From: an uncultured Alphaproteobacteria bacterium
GTDB taxonomy: Bacteria > Pseudomonadota > Alphaproteobacteria > Bin95
Length of the DNA: 6,324 nt
Assembly: GCA_913060845.1 (NCBI GenBank)
Contig: CAJXVF010000154.1
Coordinates: forward strand, 1 to 6,324
Reading direction: 5' to 3'
This document shows positions 1 to 6,273 of the stretch, in pieces (the first letter of the stretch is position 1; each line of letters starts with the position of its first letter). Made by a program: the position numbers and the translations under genes. The notes below the pieces were generated by a model, which was not told where the DNA came from, ran no database searches, and worked only from the letters and a program-made list of their open reading frames with translations.

Positions 1-9
1 AGAGGTGAA

Positions 10-37
10 GCGAATTGCTGACGGAATGCAGCTTCGC
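10..37. repeat. Imperfect inverted repeat (hairpin) near left edge
   Basis: The arms GCGAA-TT-GCTG (10-20) and CAGC-TTCGC (29-37) can pair over 9 bp with a 2-base bulge, leaving an 8-base loop. The nearest T-run (TTTTT, 55-59) is too far from the stem for a standard intrinsic terminator, so its role is unknown. It lies beyond the 3' end of the minus-strand transporter pair and could mark the end of whatever gene lies left of the window. The pairing is visible in the sequence; any function is a guess. The rest of 1-166 shows no gene, no RNA gene and no convincing terminator. Confidence 0.3.
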
Positions 38-166
38 GCACTTTGGTTCCGATGTTTTTATGGCAAATAGAAGGCAGCGGGCTTTGAGTGAACTGAATAT
101 CTCTCTAAGCGGCTGTATTTATTGAAAGTCAGTGCAGGGAACCGCCTAATGCGACGGATATGTCCT

Positions 167-1102
167 CTAGTCCTTGGACGCAGCTTCTGCCAACCGTTTT
201 TGCTTCGCAATCTGAGCCTCGCGGCGGGCGATGTAGAATGTTGCGCCGAAGATCACGAGACCGCCAACGACGGTCCAAAATGTTGGGACTTCGGCGAAGA
301 CTAAAAATGCCAGCAGTGCTGAAATTGGTAACCGGGCGAAGTCGAACGGCAGGACGACGCTAACGTCGGCTGCTTGAAAGGCGCGCGTGATGCAGAGATG
401 CCCGATGGTTCCTGCACCAGCCAAACATGTCAGCCAGAAATAGCCCTCTAACGACGGCCAATCCCAGTGGAAGACGGCTAGGATGAGGGAAAGCGGGGTC
501 AGTAGCAGCACCATGTAGGTGATAATGGCTTCCGGGCGTTCCGTCCGCGTCAAGGACTTCAGAACAAGCTTGTTGATCGCCATGATGACAGCATTGACGA
601 GTGCCAAGATGACGCCAAGCTCCAGCGCACCCAGGCCCGCGAGCCCGCCATTATTGCCGACGACGACGATCATCGCGCCCCAGAAACCAACAATGACAGC
701 GGTCCAGCGACGTCGACGAACGACTTCACCCAAGACTAAAGCGGCACCAATGGTCGCGAAGATTGGGGAGGTGAACGATAGAGCAGTCGCCTGGGTGATC
801 GGGATTAGCGTTACGGCCCAGAACCCACTCGTCATTCCAATCAGGCCAAGTATCGTGCGCAGCCCGAACATGCCAAGCCTGTTGGTACGAAGCGCGCCAA
901 GGCCAGCCTGGGAAAGCCAGGGCAGCATCCAGAGCAGCGCCAAGGCATTCCGGAAGAAGACGATAACTGTTGGGTGCAGCTCATAGCTTGCTTGCCGGAT
1001 AAAGATGGCCATGCCGGAAAAGAAAAACGCCGCCAGCAGTGCATAAACCGTCGCGCGGAGGACAGACGGCAGCTTATCGATGGCGACGAATGGGCTGATC
1101 AT
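167..1102 (-). CDS. DMT superfamily (EamA family) transporter, second gene of pair
   Basis: A 311-residue inner-membrane protein with two EamA-type halves (roughly residues 15-150 and 158-293) and about ten hydrophobic helices, the usual length and layout for the drug/metabolite transporter superfamily. Helices fall near 15-35, 44-64, 78-98, 103-124, 132-150, 158-178, 191-210, 219-237, 247-269 and 275-292. Motifs shared with its upstream neighbour are FFRN (49-52), RRWTA (131-135), FARLPISA (255-262) and REAQI (294-298), so the two are paralogues. The protein ends in a short basic/Ala-rich cytoplasmic tail. The ATG overlaps the TGA of the upstream gene in ATGA, and a GGTGGGG run lies about 10 bases before it, so translational coupling is likely. 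Family members move varied metabolites (amino-acid derivatives, S-adenosylmethionine, riboflavin, sugars); the substrate cannot be read from this sequence. The family call is firm. Confidence 0.93.
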   Translation of the reverse strand: MISPFVAIDKLPSVLRATVYALLAAFFFSGMAIFIRQASYELHPTVIVFFRNALALLWMLPWLSQAGLGALRTNRLGMFGLRTILGLIGMTSGFWAVTLIPITQATALSFTSPIFATIGAALVLGEVVRRRRWTAVIVGFWGAMIVVVGNNGGLAGLGALELGVILALVNAVIMAINKLVLKSLTRTERPEAIITYMVLLLTPLSLILAVFHWDWPSLEGYFWLTCLAGAGTIGHLCITRAFQAADVSVVLPFDFARLPISALLAFLVFAEVPTFWTVVGGLVIFGATFYIARREAQIAKQKRLAEAASKD

Positions 1103-2259
1103 TTAGGCGCACCCCACCGCCGTTTTCGCCGCGGCTTTAACCCGGGTGCTGCTTGGCCTTTGGCTGTCGCATACAGGTAGTTCGGATTTGGTCCCCATAA
1201 TCCGCCGGCACCCGGTCTTGGATAAACATGCTTGCGGCGCCCTGGAACACTGCCTGCGATTATCGGCGTGGTTTGCGCAAAGGTTGCGGGCCTGATGTCT
1301 GTTGGTTCAGCGGCTATGGCGGCGACGATATCAGCCTCAGTATCCGCAGCAGCGATGGCGGCGGCGCGCTCCCGGCGATGTATTTGGGCCTCGCGGTGGG
1401 AGATGTACATGCCGGCAGCGAACACCACAAAAGCGCCAAGCGCCGTCCACGGGCTTAAAAACTCGCCGAGTAAAAGGAAAGCTCCAACAGCGCTGATTGG
1501 GAAGCGCGCAAAGTCGAGTGGCTGGAGCGCTGAGACTTCCTGCATGGAGAACGCGCGCACATGCAGGCTGTGGGCACCCATGGCCAGGACACCAAGGCCC
1601 AGCATCCAGGCCCAGCCTTCCCAGGTTGGTACCTGCCATACGAAAAGCATCGGCACGAAAGCGATCACCGTCATGGCAAGCGCCTGATAGACCAGAATCG
1701 TGTTGATATGCTCAACCGAAGTTAATCGCCGGATGACGATGAGCGTCGCACCCCAGGTGGCAGACGAGAACAGCACCAGATAGACGGCTGAGTTAACTTC
1801 CTGGAAGCCAGGCCGAACGACGATTAACGCACCCAGTATACCGACAAGGATTGCGGTCCAACGTCGAAGCTTCATCTTCTCGCCGAGGAATATGGCCGCC
1901 AGCAATGTCGCCCAAATTGGGCCTGTGAAACCGATAGCGGTAAGGTCCGTGATCGCCATCAGCGGTACGGCATAGAACCAGCACATCATGGATGAGCCGT
2001 TCAATAGTCCCCGAAACGCCAGCATGCCGGGCTTATTCGGGCGCAGAATCGCAGTGCCGGAGGTGGCGATCACCATCGGCAGAATAATCAGTAGGGCGAA
2101 GAAATTGCGGAAGAATGCGATCTGAAACGGATGCAAGCCAGTGTCAGCCGCCAGCTTCACAAAAATCGAATTGAACGCAAACATCGAACACGCGCCCAGC
2201 ATGAACAGCGAGGCGGCGACCGGTTTGATTTCTAGAGTGTTGGATGCGGGCGCAGACAT
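1099..2259 (-). CDS. DMT superfamily (EamA family) transporter with long C-terminal tail
   Basis: A 386-residue inner-membrane protein, first gene of the minus-strand pair. Residues 14-288 form the two EamA repeats with about ten helices, carrying FFRN (49-52), FLGE (124-127), RRWTA (132-136), FARFPISA (250-257) and REAQI (289-293). Most EamA proteins end near residue 300. This one continues for about 95 residues: first an Ala/Glu-rich stretch, then a Gly/Pro/Tyr-rich and strongly basic end containing PGRRKH (339-344) and KPRRKRRWG (375-383). The tail has no helix long enough to cross the membrane and should be cytoplasmic. I chose the ATG at 2259 because the residues after it lead directly into helix 1; a TTG three codons upstream (2268) is also open. 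The only ribosome-site-like bases, GAAAG (2262-2266), sit just 2 bases before the ATG, so initiation may be from a very short leader. Substrate unknown. The stop overlaps the next start by 4 bp. Confidence 0.92.
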   Translation of the reverse strand: MSAPASNTLEIKPVAASLFMLGACSMFAFNSIFVKLAADTGLHPFQIAFFRNFFALLIILPMVIATSGTAILRPNKPGMLAFRGLLNGSSMMCWFYAVPLMAITDLTAIGFTGPIWATLLAAIFLGEKMKLRRWTAILVGILGALIVVRPGFQEVNSAVYLVLFSSATWGATLIVIRRLTSVEHINTILVYQALAMTVIAFVPMLFVWQVPTWEGWAWMLGLGVLAMGAHSLHVRAFSMQEVSALQPLDFARFPISAVGAFLLLGEFLSPWTALGAFVVFAAGMYISHREAQIHRRERAAAIAAADTEADIVAAIAAEPTDIRPATFAQTTPIIAGSVPGRRKHVYPRPGAGGLWGPNPNYLYATAKGQAAPGLKPRRKRRWGAPK

Positions 2260-2273
2260 ATCTTTCAAAGCGG

Positions 2274-2307
2274 ATCATATACAAAGTGTAAGACGCAACC
2301 CGTGCAA
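2274..2307 (-). promoter_or_regulatory. Candidate promoter for the DMT transporter pair
   Basis: On the minus strand a -35-like TTGCAC (2307-2302) is followed after 18 bases by TGTATA (2283-2278), which overlaps TATGAT (2279-2274), itself a better -10 match but badly spaced from this -35. Either -10 would start transcription only about 8-12 bases before the ATG at 2259, which fits the lack of a well-spaced ribosome site there. The match is weak and was picked because it lies in the only intergenic space upstream of the gene. Confidence 0.25.
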
Positions 2308-2330
2308 TTTCCGCACGCCCGCTATGCGTG
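2301..2330. repeat. Two overlapping inverted repeats in the divergent promoter region
   Basis: CGTGC (2301-2305) and GCACG (2313-2317) form a perfect 5-bp inverted repeat with a 7-base spacer. CACGC (2314-2318) and GCGTG (2326-2330) form a second, also with a 7-base spacer, sharing bases with the first. GTG (2328-2330) and CAC (2336-2338) give a weaker third pair. The arrangement overlaps the candidate -35 of the transporter operon and lies upstream of the aacS promoter, so it could be an operator for a dimeric regulator. Short GC-rich repeats of this size also arise by chance, and no regulator gene is present in the window. Confidence 0.3.
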
Positions 2331-2363
2331 GCGCGCACACGGCCTAAGTGACATCTGAATCCG

Positions 2364-2393
2364 TTGGCAGCTGCCGCGTGGCTTCGCTATGCT
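2364..2393 (+). promoter_or_regulatory. Candidate promoter for aacS
   Basis: TTGGCA (2364-2369, 5 of 6 to the sigma-70 -35) is followed after 18 bases by TATGCT (2388-2393, 4 of 6 to TATAAT). Transcription would start near 2400 and leave a leader of about 33 bases before the ATG at 2433. This is a consensus match only. Confidence 0.4.
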
Positions 2394-2417
2394 TCTGGCT
2401 ATTGTTTGAAGTTTTCC

Positions 2418-2425
2418 TGAGTGAG
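2418..2425 (+). promoter_or_regulatory. Ribosome binding site deciding the aacS start
   Basis: TGAGTGAG contains a GTGAG core (2421-2425) that ends 7 bases before the ATG at 2433, a normal spacing. A GTG at 2421 is in the same frame but would lie inside this site and has no purine-rich sequence upstream of it, so the ATG is preferred. Confidence 0.5.
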
Positions 2426-2432
2426 ATTTTCT

Positions 2433-4385
2433 ATGTCCGAGCCCATGTGGACGCCATCTGAAGCGCGTGTCGCTTCATCGAATATGCGTGCGTTTATGGA
2501 TTACCAGGCCGAAGTTCATGGCCGAGAGTTCGAGGATTATCGAGCGCTGCATGCTTGGTCCGTGGAGGATCAGGCGGCGTTCTGGAGCGATTTCTGGGAC
2601 TGGTCTGAGGTCATTGCTGAAACCAAGGGCGACCGTATCCTGATTGACGGCGATAAAATGCCGGGTGCGCAGTATTTCCCGGACGCCAAGCTGAATTTCG
2701 CCGAAAACTTGCTCCGCCACGCCAGTGAAGGCCCTGCGCTAATCTTCCGCCGGGAAGATGGCATGGAGCGGACAATGTCTGGCGATGAACTGGAAGCAAT
2801 CGCTAGCCGAGTGGCCCAAGCGCTGCTCGCCATGGGCGTGGAGCCGGGTGACAGGGTTGCCGCATATCTTCCCAACATTCCGGAAAGTGTGGCCTGTATG
2901 GCGGGCGCTGCGGCTATTGGTGCTGTGTGGACGTCGTGTTCTCCGGATTTTGGCGTACAGGGTGTATTGGACCGGTTCGGCCAGATCGAACCCAAAGTCA
3001 TGTTGACCGTGGATGGCTATGTCTATGCTGGCAAAGGTCAGGATATCCGCGAGAAAGTGGCGGAAGTCGTTGCAGGCTTGCCGAAGCTGGAAAAGTTGGT
3101 GGTCATTCCGTTCCTAGAGAATCGCCCAGACTTAAAAGCCCTTCCGGACGCCGAACTTTTCGATACCTGGTTGGCGGATTTCCCAGCCGGGCCTGTGCCG
3201 TATAAGCAGCTGCCGTTCGACCACCCCCTATATATTCTCTATTCATCGGGCACCACTGGCGTGCCGAAATGCATCGTGCACTGCGCCGGTGGGGTTCTGC
3301 TGCAGCACCTGAAAGAGCACATACTGCATGTGGACGTGAAGCTTGGGGATCGTTTGTTCTACTTCACAACAATGGGTTGGATGTTGTGGAATTGGCTAAC
3401 GACCGGCCTCGCATCTGGTGCCACGCTGATGCTGTATGATGGCTCGCCGTTTCACCCAAACGGCAATGTGCTTTGGGATTATGCCGCAGATCACAAGTTC
3501 AAGGTGTTCGGCGCTTCGGCAAAGTTTATCGAGGGCTGCCAGAAGGGCGGAATTACGCCGGCGACCACCCATGACTTATCGGAATTGAAGACCATTCTCT
3601 CAACTGGCTCTGTGCTTTTGCCAGAAGGCTTTGACTATGTGTATGAGCATGTGAAAGAGGATGTTTGCCTAGCCTCCATCGCGGGCGGGACAGACTTGGT
3701 CGCGTGCTTGGTCGGCGGCGACCCTACGAACGCAGTATATCGCGGTGAAATTCAAGCGCCGATGCTGGGCATGGATACAGCGACGTTGCTTGAGGACGGC
3801 ACCCGCGCACCGGTTGGTGAAAAGGGCGAGCTTTGCTGCTTGAAGCCATGCCCCTCCTTGCCGCTTGGATTCTGGGATGACCCAGATGGCTCCCGTTATC
3901 ATGCTGCTTATTACGATGTTTACCCGAATATTTGGCGCCATGGGGACTATGCGGCGTTCACGGAAACTGGCGGGATGGTGATCTATGGCCGGTCAGACGC
4001 AACGCTGAATCCCGGTGGCGTGCGTATCGGCACGGCGGAAATTTACCGCCAAGTCGAGCAGTTGGATGAGGTCGTTGAAAGCATTGTGATCGGTCAGGAG
4101 TGGCAGGGTGATACGCGCGTCGTGCTTTTCGTCAGACTGCGAGACGGCCTAACGCTCGATGATGACCTGATTCAACGCATTCGTAGCCATGTGCGTCAGC
4201 ATGCTTCACCCCGCCATGTTCCGGCGAAAGTCGTGCAAGTTCAAGATATTCCGCGCACCCGATCAGGCAAAATTGTAGAGCTGGCGGTGCGCGATATGGT
4301 GCACGGCCGCCCCATCAAGAATAAGGAAGCGCTAGACAATCCAGAAACGTTGGACCACTTCCGCGACCGGCCTGAGCTTGCTTGA
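2433..4385 (+). CDS. aacS: Acetoacetate--CoA ligase (acetoacetyl-CoA synthetase)
   Basis: A cytoplasmic 650-residue enzyme of the acyl-adenylate-forming (ANL) superfamily. It converts acetoacetate, ATP and CoA to acetoacetyl-CoA, AMP and pyrophosphate, feeding ketone bodies or PHB breakdown products into central metabolism. The start MSEPMWTPS and the N-terminal Trp-rich segment (FWSDFWDW, 50-57) are typical of this family, as is the length. Adenylation motifs are intact: P-loop SSGTTGVPK (271-279), GGTDL (418-422), WRHGDY (501-506) with the ribose-binding Asp505, YGRSDATLNPGG (518-529), and the C-terminal IPRTRSGK (606-613) with catalytic Lys613. The combination LNPGGVRIGTAEIY (525-538) and the overall length separate it from acetyl-CoA synthetase, which has a different C-terminal signature. 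The start is the ATG at 2433, not the in-frame GTG at 2421. It is divergent from the transporter pair and separated from yajC by 135 bases, so it is probably its own transcription unit. No truncation or missing key residue is seen. Confidence 0.95.
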   Translation: MSEPMWTPSEARVASSNMRAFMDYQAEVHGREFEDYRALHAWSVEDQAAFWSDFWDWSEVIAETKGDRILIDGDKMPGAQYFPDAKLNFAENLLRHASEGPALIFRREDGMERTMSGDELEAIASRVAQALLAMGVEPGDRVAAYLPNIPESVACMAGAAAIGAVWTSCSPDFGVQGVLDRFGQIEPKVMLTVDGYVYAGKGQDIREKVAEVVAGLPKLEKLVVIPFLENRPDLKALPDAELFDTWLADFPAGPVPYKQLPFDHPLYILYSSGTTGVPKCIVHCAGGVLLQHLKEHILHVDVKLGDRLFYFTTMGWMLWNWLTTGLASGATLMLYDGSPFHPNGNVLWDYAADHKFKVFGASAKFIEGCQKGGITPATTHDLSELKTILSTGSVLLPEGFDYVYEHVKEDVCLASIAGGTDLVACLVGGDPTNAVYRGEIQAPMLGMDTATLLEDGTRAPVGEKGELCCLKPCPSLPLGFWDDPDGSRYHAAYYDVYPNIWRHGDYAAFTETGGMVIYGRSDATLNPGGVRIGTAEIYRQVEQLDEVVESIVIGQEWQGDTRVVLFVRLRDGLTLDDDLIQRIRSHVRQHASPRHVPAKVVQVQDIPRTRSGKIVELAVRDMVHGRPIKNKEALDNPETLDHFRDRPELA

Positions 4386-4402
4386 TAGCATGCGGGCGAA
4401 GC

Positions 4403-4427
4403 GCCGCAGCCCCCTGATTGGGGCGGC
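4403..4427 (+). terminator. Weak hairpin after aacS, possible terminator
   Basis: GCCCC (4409-4413) pairs with GGGGC (4420-4424) around a 6-base loop, and GCC (4403-4405) can extend it with GGC (4425-4427) past a 3-base bulge. No T-run follows, so it is not a standard intrinsic terminator. It begins 18 bases after the aacS stop codon, the expected place for a 3' end structure. Termination is inferred from position only. Confidence 0.3.
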
Positions 4428-4444
4428 CAATTCGGCGGCATCGG

Positions 4445-4473
4445 TTGCACACCGGGCCGCGCCACTCTATATC
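4445..4473 (+). promoter_or_regulatory. Candidate promoter for yajC-secD
   Basis: TTGCACA (4445-4451) is followed after 14 bases by TCTATATC (4466-4473). The second element matches the alphaproteobacterial (Caulobacter-type) -10 consensus GCTANAWC at all but the first base, and the spacing falls within the known 10-14 range; the -35 keeps TTG but matches less well after that. Transcription would start around 4480, about 40 bases before the yajC ATG. This supports a separate promoter for the Sec genes instead of read-through from aacS. Confidence 0.42.
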
Positions 4474-4504
4474 GGCACATTCGATTAATCGCTCAATCTC
4501 TTCC

Positions 4505-4509
4505 AGGAG
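4505..4509 (+). promoter_or_regulatory. Ribosome binding site of yajC
   Basis: AGGAG ends 11 bases before the ATG at 4521. The spacing is slightly long but it is the strongest Shine-Dalgarno match in the window, in keeping with high expression of yajC, and it supports that start. Confidence 0.6.
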
Positions 4510-4520
4510 TAGCACTGCTC

Positions 4521-4916
4521 ATGTTTTTCCCGCCCGCATACGCTCAGTCCGGCGGCGCCGGAGCCGGCGGCTTCGGCTTCGAACAGATGTTGCCGTTCCT
4601 GTTGATCTTCGTGGTGTTCTATTTCCTGTTGATCCGTCCACAGCAGAAAAAAGCTAAAATGCATCGTGAGATGGTCAGCAATCTGCGTCGTGGTGACCGG
4701 GTTGTGACTGCTGGCGGTCTGATCGGCAAAGTCGCCAAAGCGCCGGAAGGCCCTGAGGTTGAGGTCGAACTTGGCGAAGGCATGAAGGTGAAAGTCATCC
4801 GGGAAACGATTTCCCAGGTTGTCACCAAATCGGCCCCACCGGAAGGCTCACCGCCACCGGCTGCCAATGAGGACAACAAAGGCGGCGGCATACTCGGCGG
4901 CCTGTTTAAGCGCTAA
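4521..4916 (+). CDS. yajC: Preprotein translocase subunit YajC
   Basis: A 131-residue single-pass inner-membrane protein that associates with SecD and SecF, the accessory complex of the SecYEG export channel. A short Gly/Ala-rich N-terminus (to about residue 22) precedes one transmembrane helix (about 23-38). The family signature follows: RPQQKK (39-44) just after the helix, then the small cytoplasmic domain with NLRRGDRVVTAGGL (54-67) and a beta-rich stretch ending near residue 102. The last 30 residues are Pro/Gly-rich and probably disordered, ending GGLFKR. This tail makes it somewhat longer than the roughly 110-residue enterobacterial YajC. It has its own ribosome site and a candidate promoter upstream, and lies 24 bases before secD, so the two are almost certainly co-transcribed. 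Both the motifs and the neighbour support the call. Confidence 0.97.
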   Translation: MFFPPAYAQSGGAGAGGFGFEQMLPFLLIFVVFYFLLIRPQQKKAKMHREMVSNLRRGDRVVTAGGLIGKVAKAPEGPEVEVELGEGMKVKVIRETISQVVTKSAPPEGSPPPAANEDNKGGGILGGLFKR

Positions 4917-4918
4917 TT

Positions 4919-4935
4919 CAAGGGGCGCAAAGCGC
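4919..4935 (+). promoter_or_regulatory. secD leader: AGGGG with small hairpin before the start
   Basis: The only good Shine-Dalgarno-like sequence before secD, CAAGGGG (4919-4925), lies about 15 bases from the ATG at 4941, which is too far for normal use. Between them, GCGC-AAA-GCGC (4925-4935) can form a small hairpin that would shorten the distance. GCGGA (4934-4938) is the alternative but is only 2 bases from the start. The geometry is visible; any effect on translation or coupling to yajC is inferred. Confidence 0.25.
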
Positions 4936-4940
4936 GGACC

Positions 4941-6273
4941 ATGCTCTATATTGAAAAATGGAAGGCCGCGCTGATCGTGCTGATCTGCGCCCTTGGAGTA
5001 GCATATAGCTCGCCTAATTTCTGGCGGAGTGCTACAGCGGTCGATGATTCCGGTATCCCGAGTTGGCTACCGAATAAAACCGTTAGCCTGGGTCTTGATC
5101 TGCAAGGCGGCGTCCACTTGCTGCTGCAGGTCGATATCGCTGCTGGTGTTCGTTCTCGTGCTGCGGCATTCGAAGATACGGTTCGCCAATCTTTGCGCGG
5201 CACTGGTATTCGCCGCACGCCCCCGGAACGGGGCGGGGCGGCTGTTAAGTTCCGCACGCTGGACCCGAATGACGCCCAGCGCGCTGCTGACTTGATCCAA
5301 GAGAACGACCCAAGCGCCGTTGTGACCATCGGCGAAGCGGGTGAAATTACTGTTGGTTTCACAGAGACCGACGAAGAACGCCTACGCTTGGCGATGTTAA
5401 CTCAGACGATTGAGATCATCCGCCGCCGCGTTGATGCGCTTGGCACCAAAGAGCCGATCATTCAGCGCCAAGGCGAAGACCGCATTGTCGTGCAGGTGCC
5501 GGGCTTTGATGAGCCTGAGGTGCTTAAGAAGATTATCGGCACGACTGCTCAATTGGCTTTCCGGCTCGTTGATGCGACGTCTGATCCATCGACATTTGTG
5601 GCTCGTCCCGGTTTAGAGCGTCTGCCTCAAGCGCTCACTGATGAGCAGAAGGCGACCACGCCGCGACCTCCACCAAGCCAGTATTTCGTCGTCCGCAATT
5701 CACCTGTCGTTCCAGGCGCCTTGTTGATAGACGCACAGCCTTCATTCCAGGATAGCCGCCCCGTCGTCTCATTCCGTTTCAATGGTGCGGGGGCTAGGCG
5801 TTTTCTGGACCTGACAGGTCGGCATATTGGTGAGCCGCTGGCCATTGTTCTTGATAATGAGATCATCAGCGCGCCGACTATTCAGGCTGCGATTGGTGCC
5901 AACGGCATTATCACGGGCCAATTCTCTGTTCCTGAAACTCAACGGCTTTCGCTGCTACTGCGCTCTGGTGCGCTTCCGGCCCCAGTCGAGTTCATTCAAG
6001 AGGCCAGCATTGGTCCCGGGCTTGGCAAGGATTCGATTGAAGCCGGTAAGATCGCTTGCATCGTCGCCTTCCTCGCCGTCGCATTATTCATGTCGGTTTC
6101 CTACGGCCTATTCGGTGTATTCGCAGCATTCGCGCTTATTCTGAACGGCGGGATGATCATCGGCGCACTCTCTGCATTGCAGGCGACGCTGACGCTGCCA
6201 GGTATTGCTGGCATTGTGCTGACGATCGGCATGGCGGTTGATGCGAACGTGCTTATCTTCGAGCGAATACGCG
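4941..6273 (+). CDS. secD: Protein translocase subunit SecD, 3' end missing
   Basis: The first 444 residues of SecD, an inner-membrane subunit of the SecDF-YajC complex that uses the proton gradient to pull exported proteins through SecYEG on the periplasmic side. Visible parts: helix 1 (about 7-24), the conserved LGLDLQGGVHLLLQVD (50-65), the large periplasmic P1 domain (to about residue 365), then helices near 368-387, 390-410 and 417-440. GMAVDANVLIFERIR (430-444) is the SecD signature of the fourth helix; Asp434 in it aligns with the proton-translocating Asp of E. coli SecD (Asp519). In complete proteins this motif is followed by Glu-Glu and two more helices, so about 80 residues are missing. 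The genomic sequence ends inside the next codon, at 6273. The frame stays open to the window edge only because it reads into a sequencing adapter; residues after Arg444 are artificial. secF should lie directly downstream in the real genome. Confidence 0.96.

Noticed and set aside
2..70. Open frame from the left edge (22 codons ending in TAG at 68-70), possibly the end of an upstream plus-strand gene
   Set aside because: Too short to recognise, no motif, and random frames of this length are common; nothing supports it as coding.
519..986. 155-codon open frame on the plus strand, antisense to the second transporter
   Set aside because: Ser/Arg/Pro-rich low-complexity translation opposite a clear ten-helix transporter; it is a shadow of that gene.
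1232..1687. 151-codon plus-strand open frame antisense to the first transporter
   Set aside because: Ala/Arg-rich, no domain, fully opposite a confident EamA gene.
2570..3001. 143-codon minus-strand open frame inside aacS
   Set aside because: Ser-rich translation without domain features, antisense to an intact enzyme gene.
4946..5362. 138-codon minus-strand open frame inside secD
   Set aside because: Antisense shadow of the conserved SecD N-terminal and periplasmic region.
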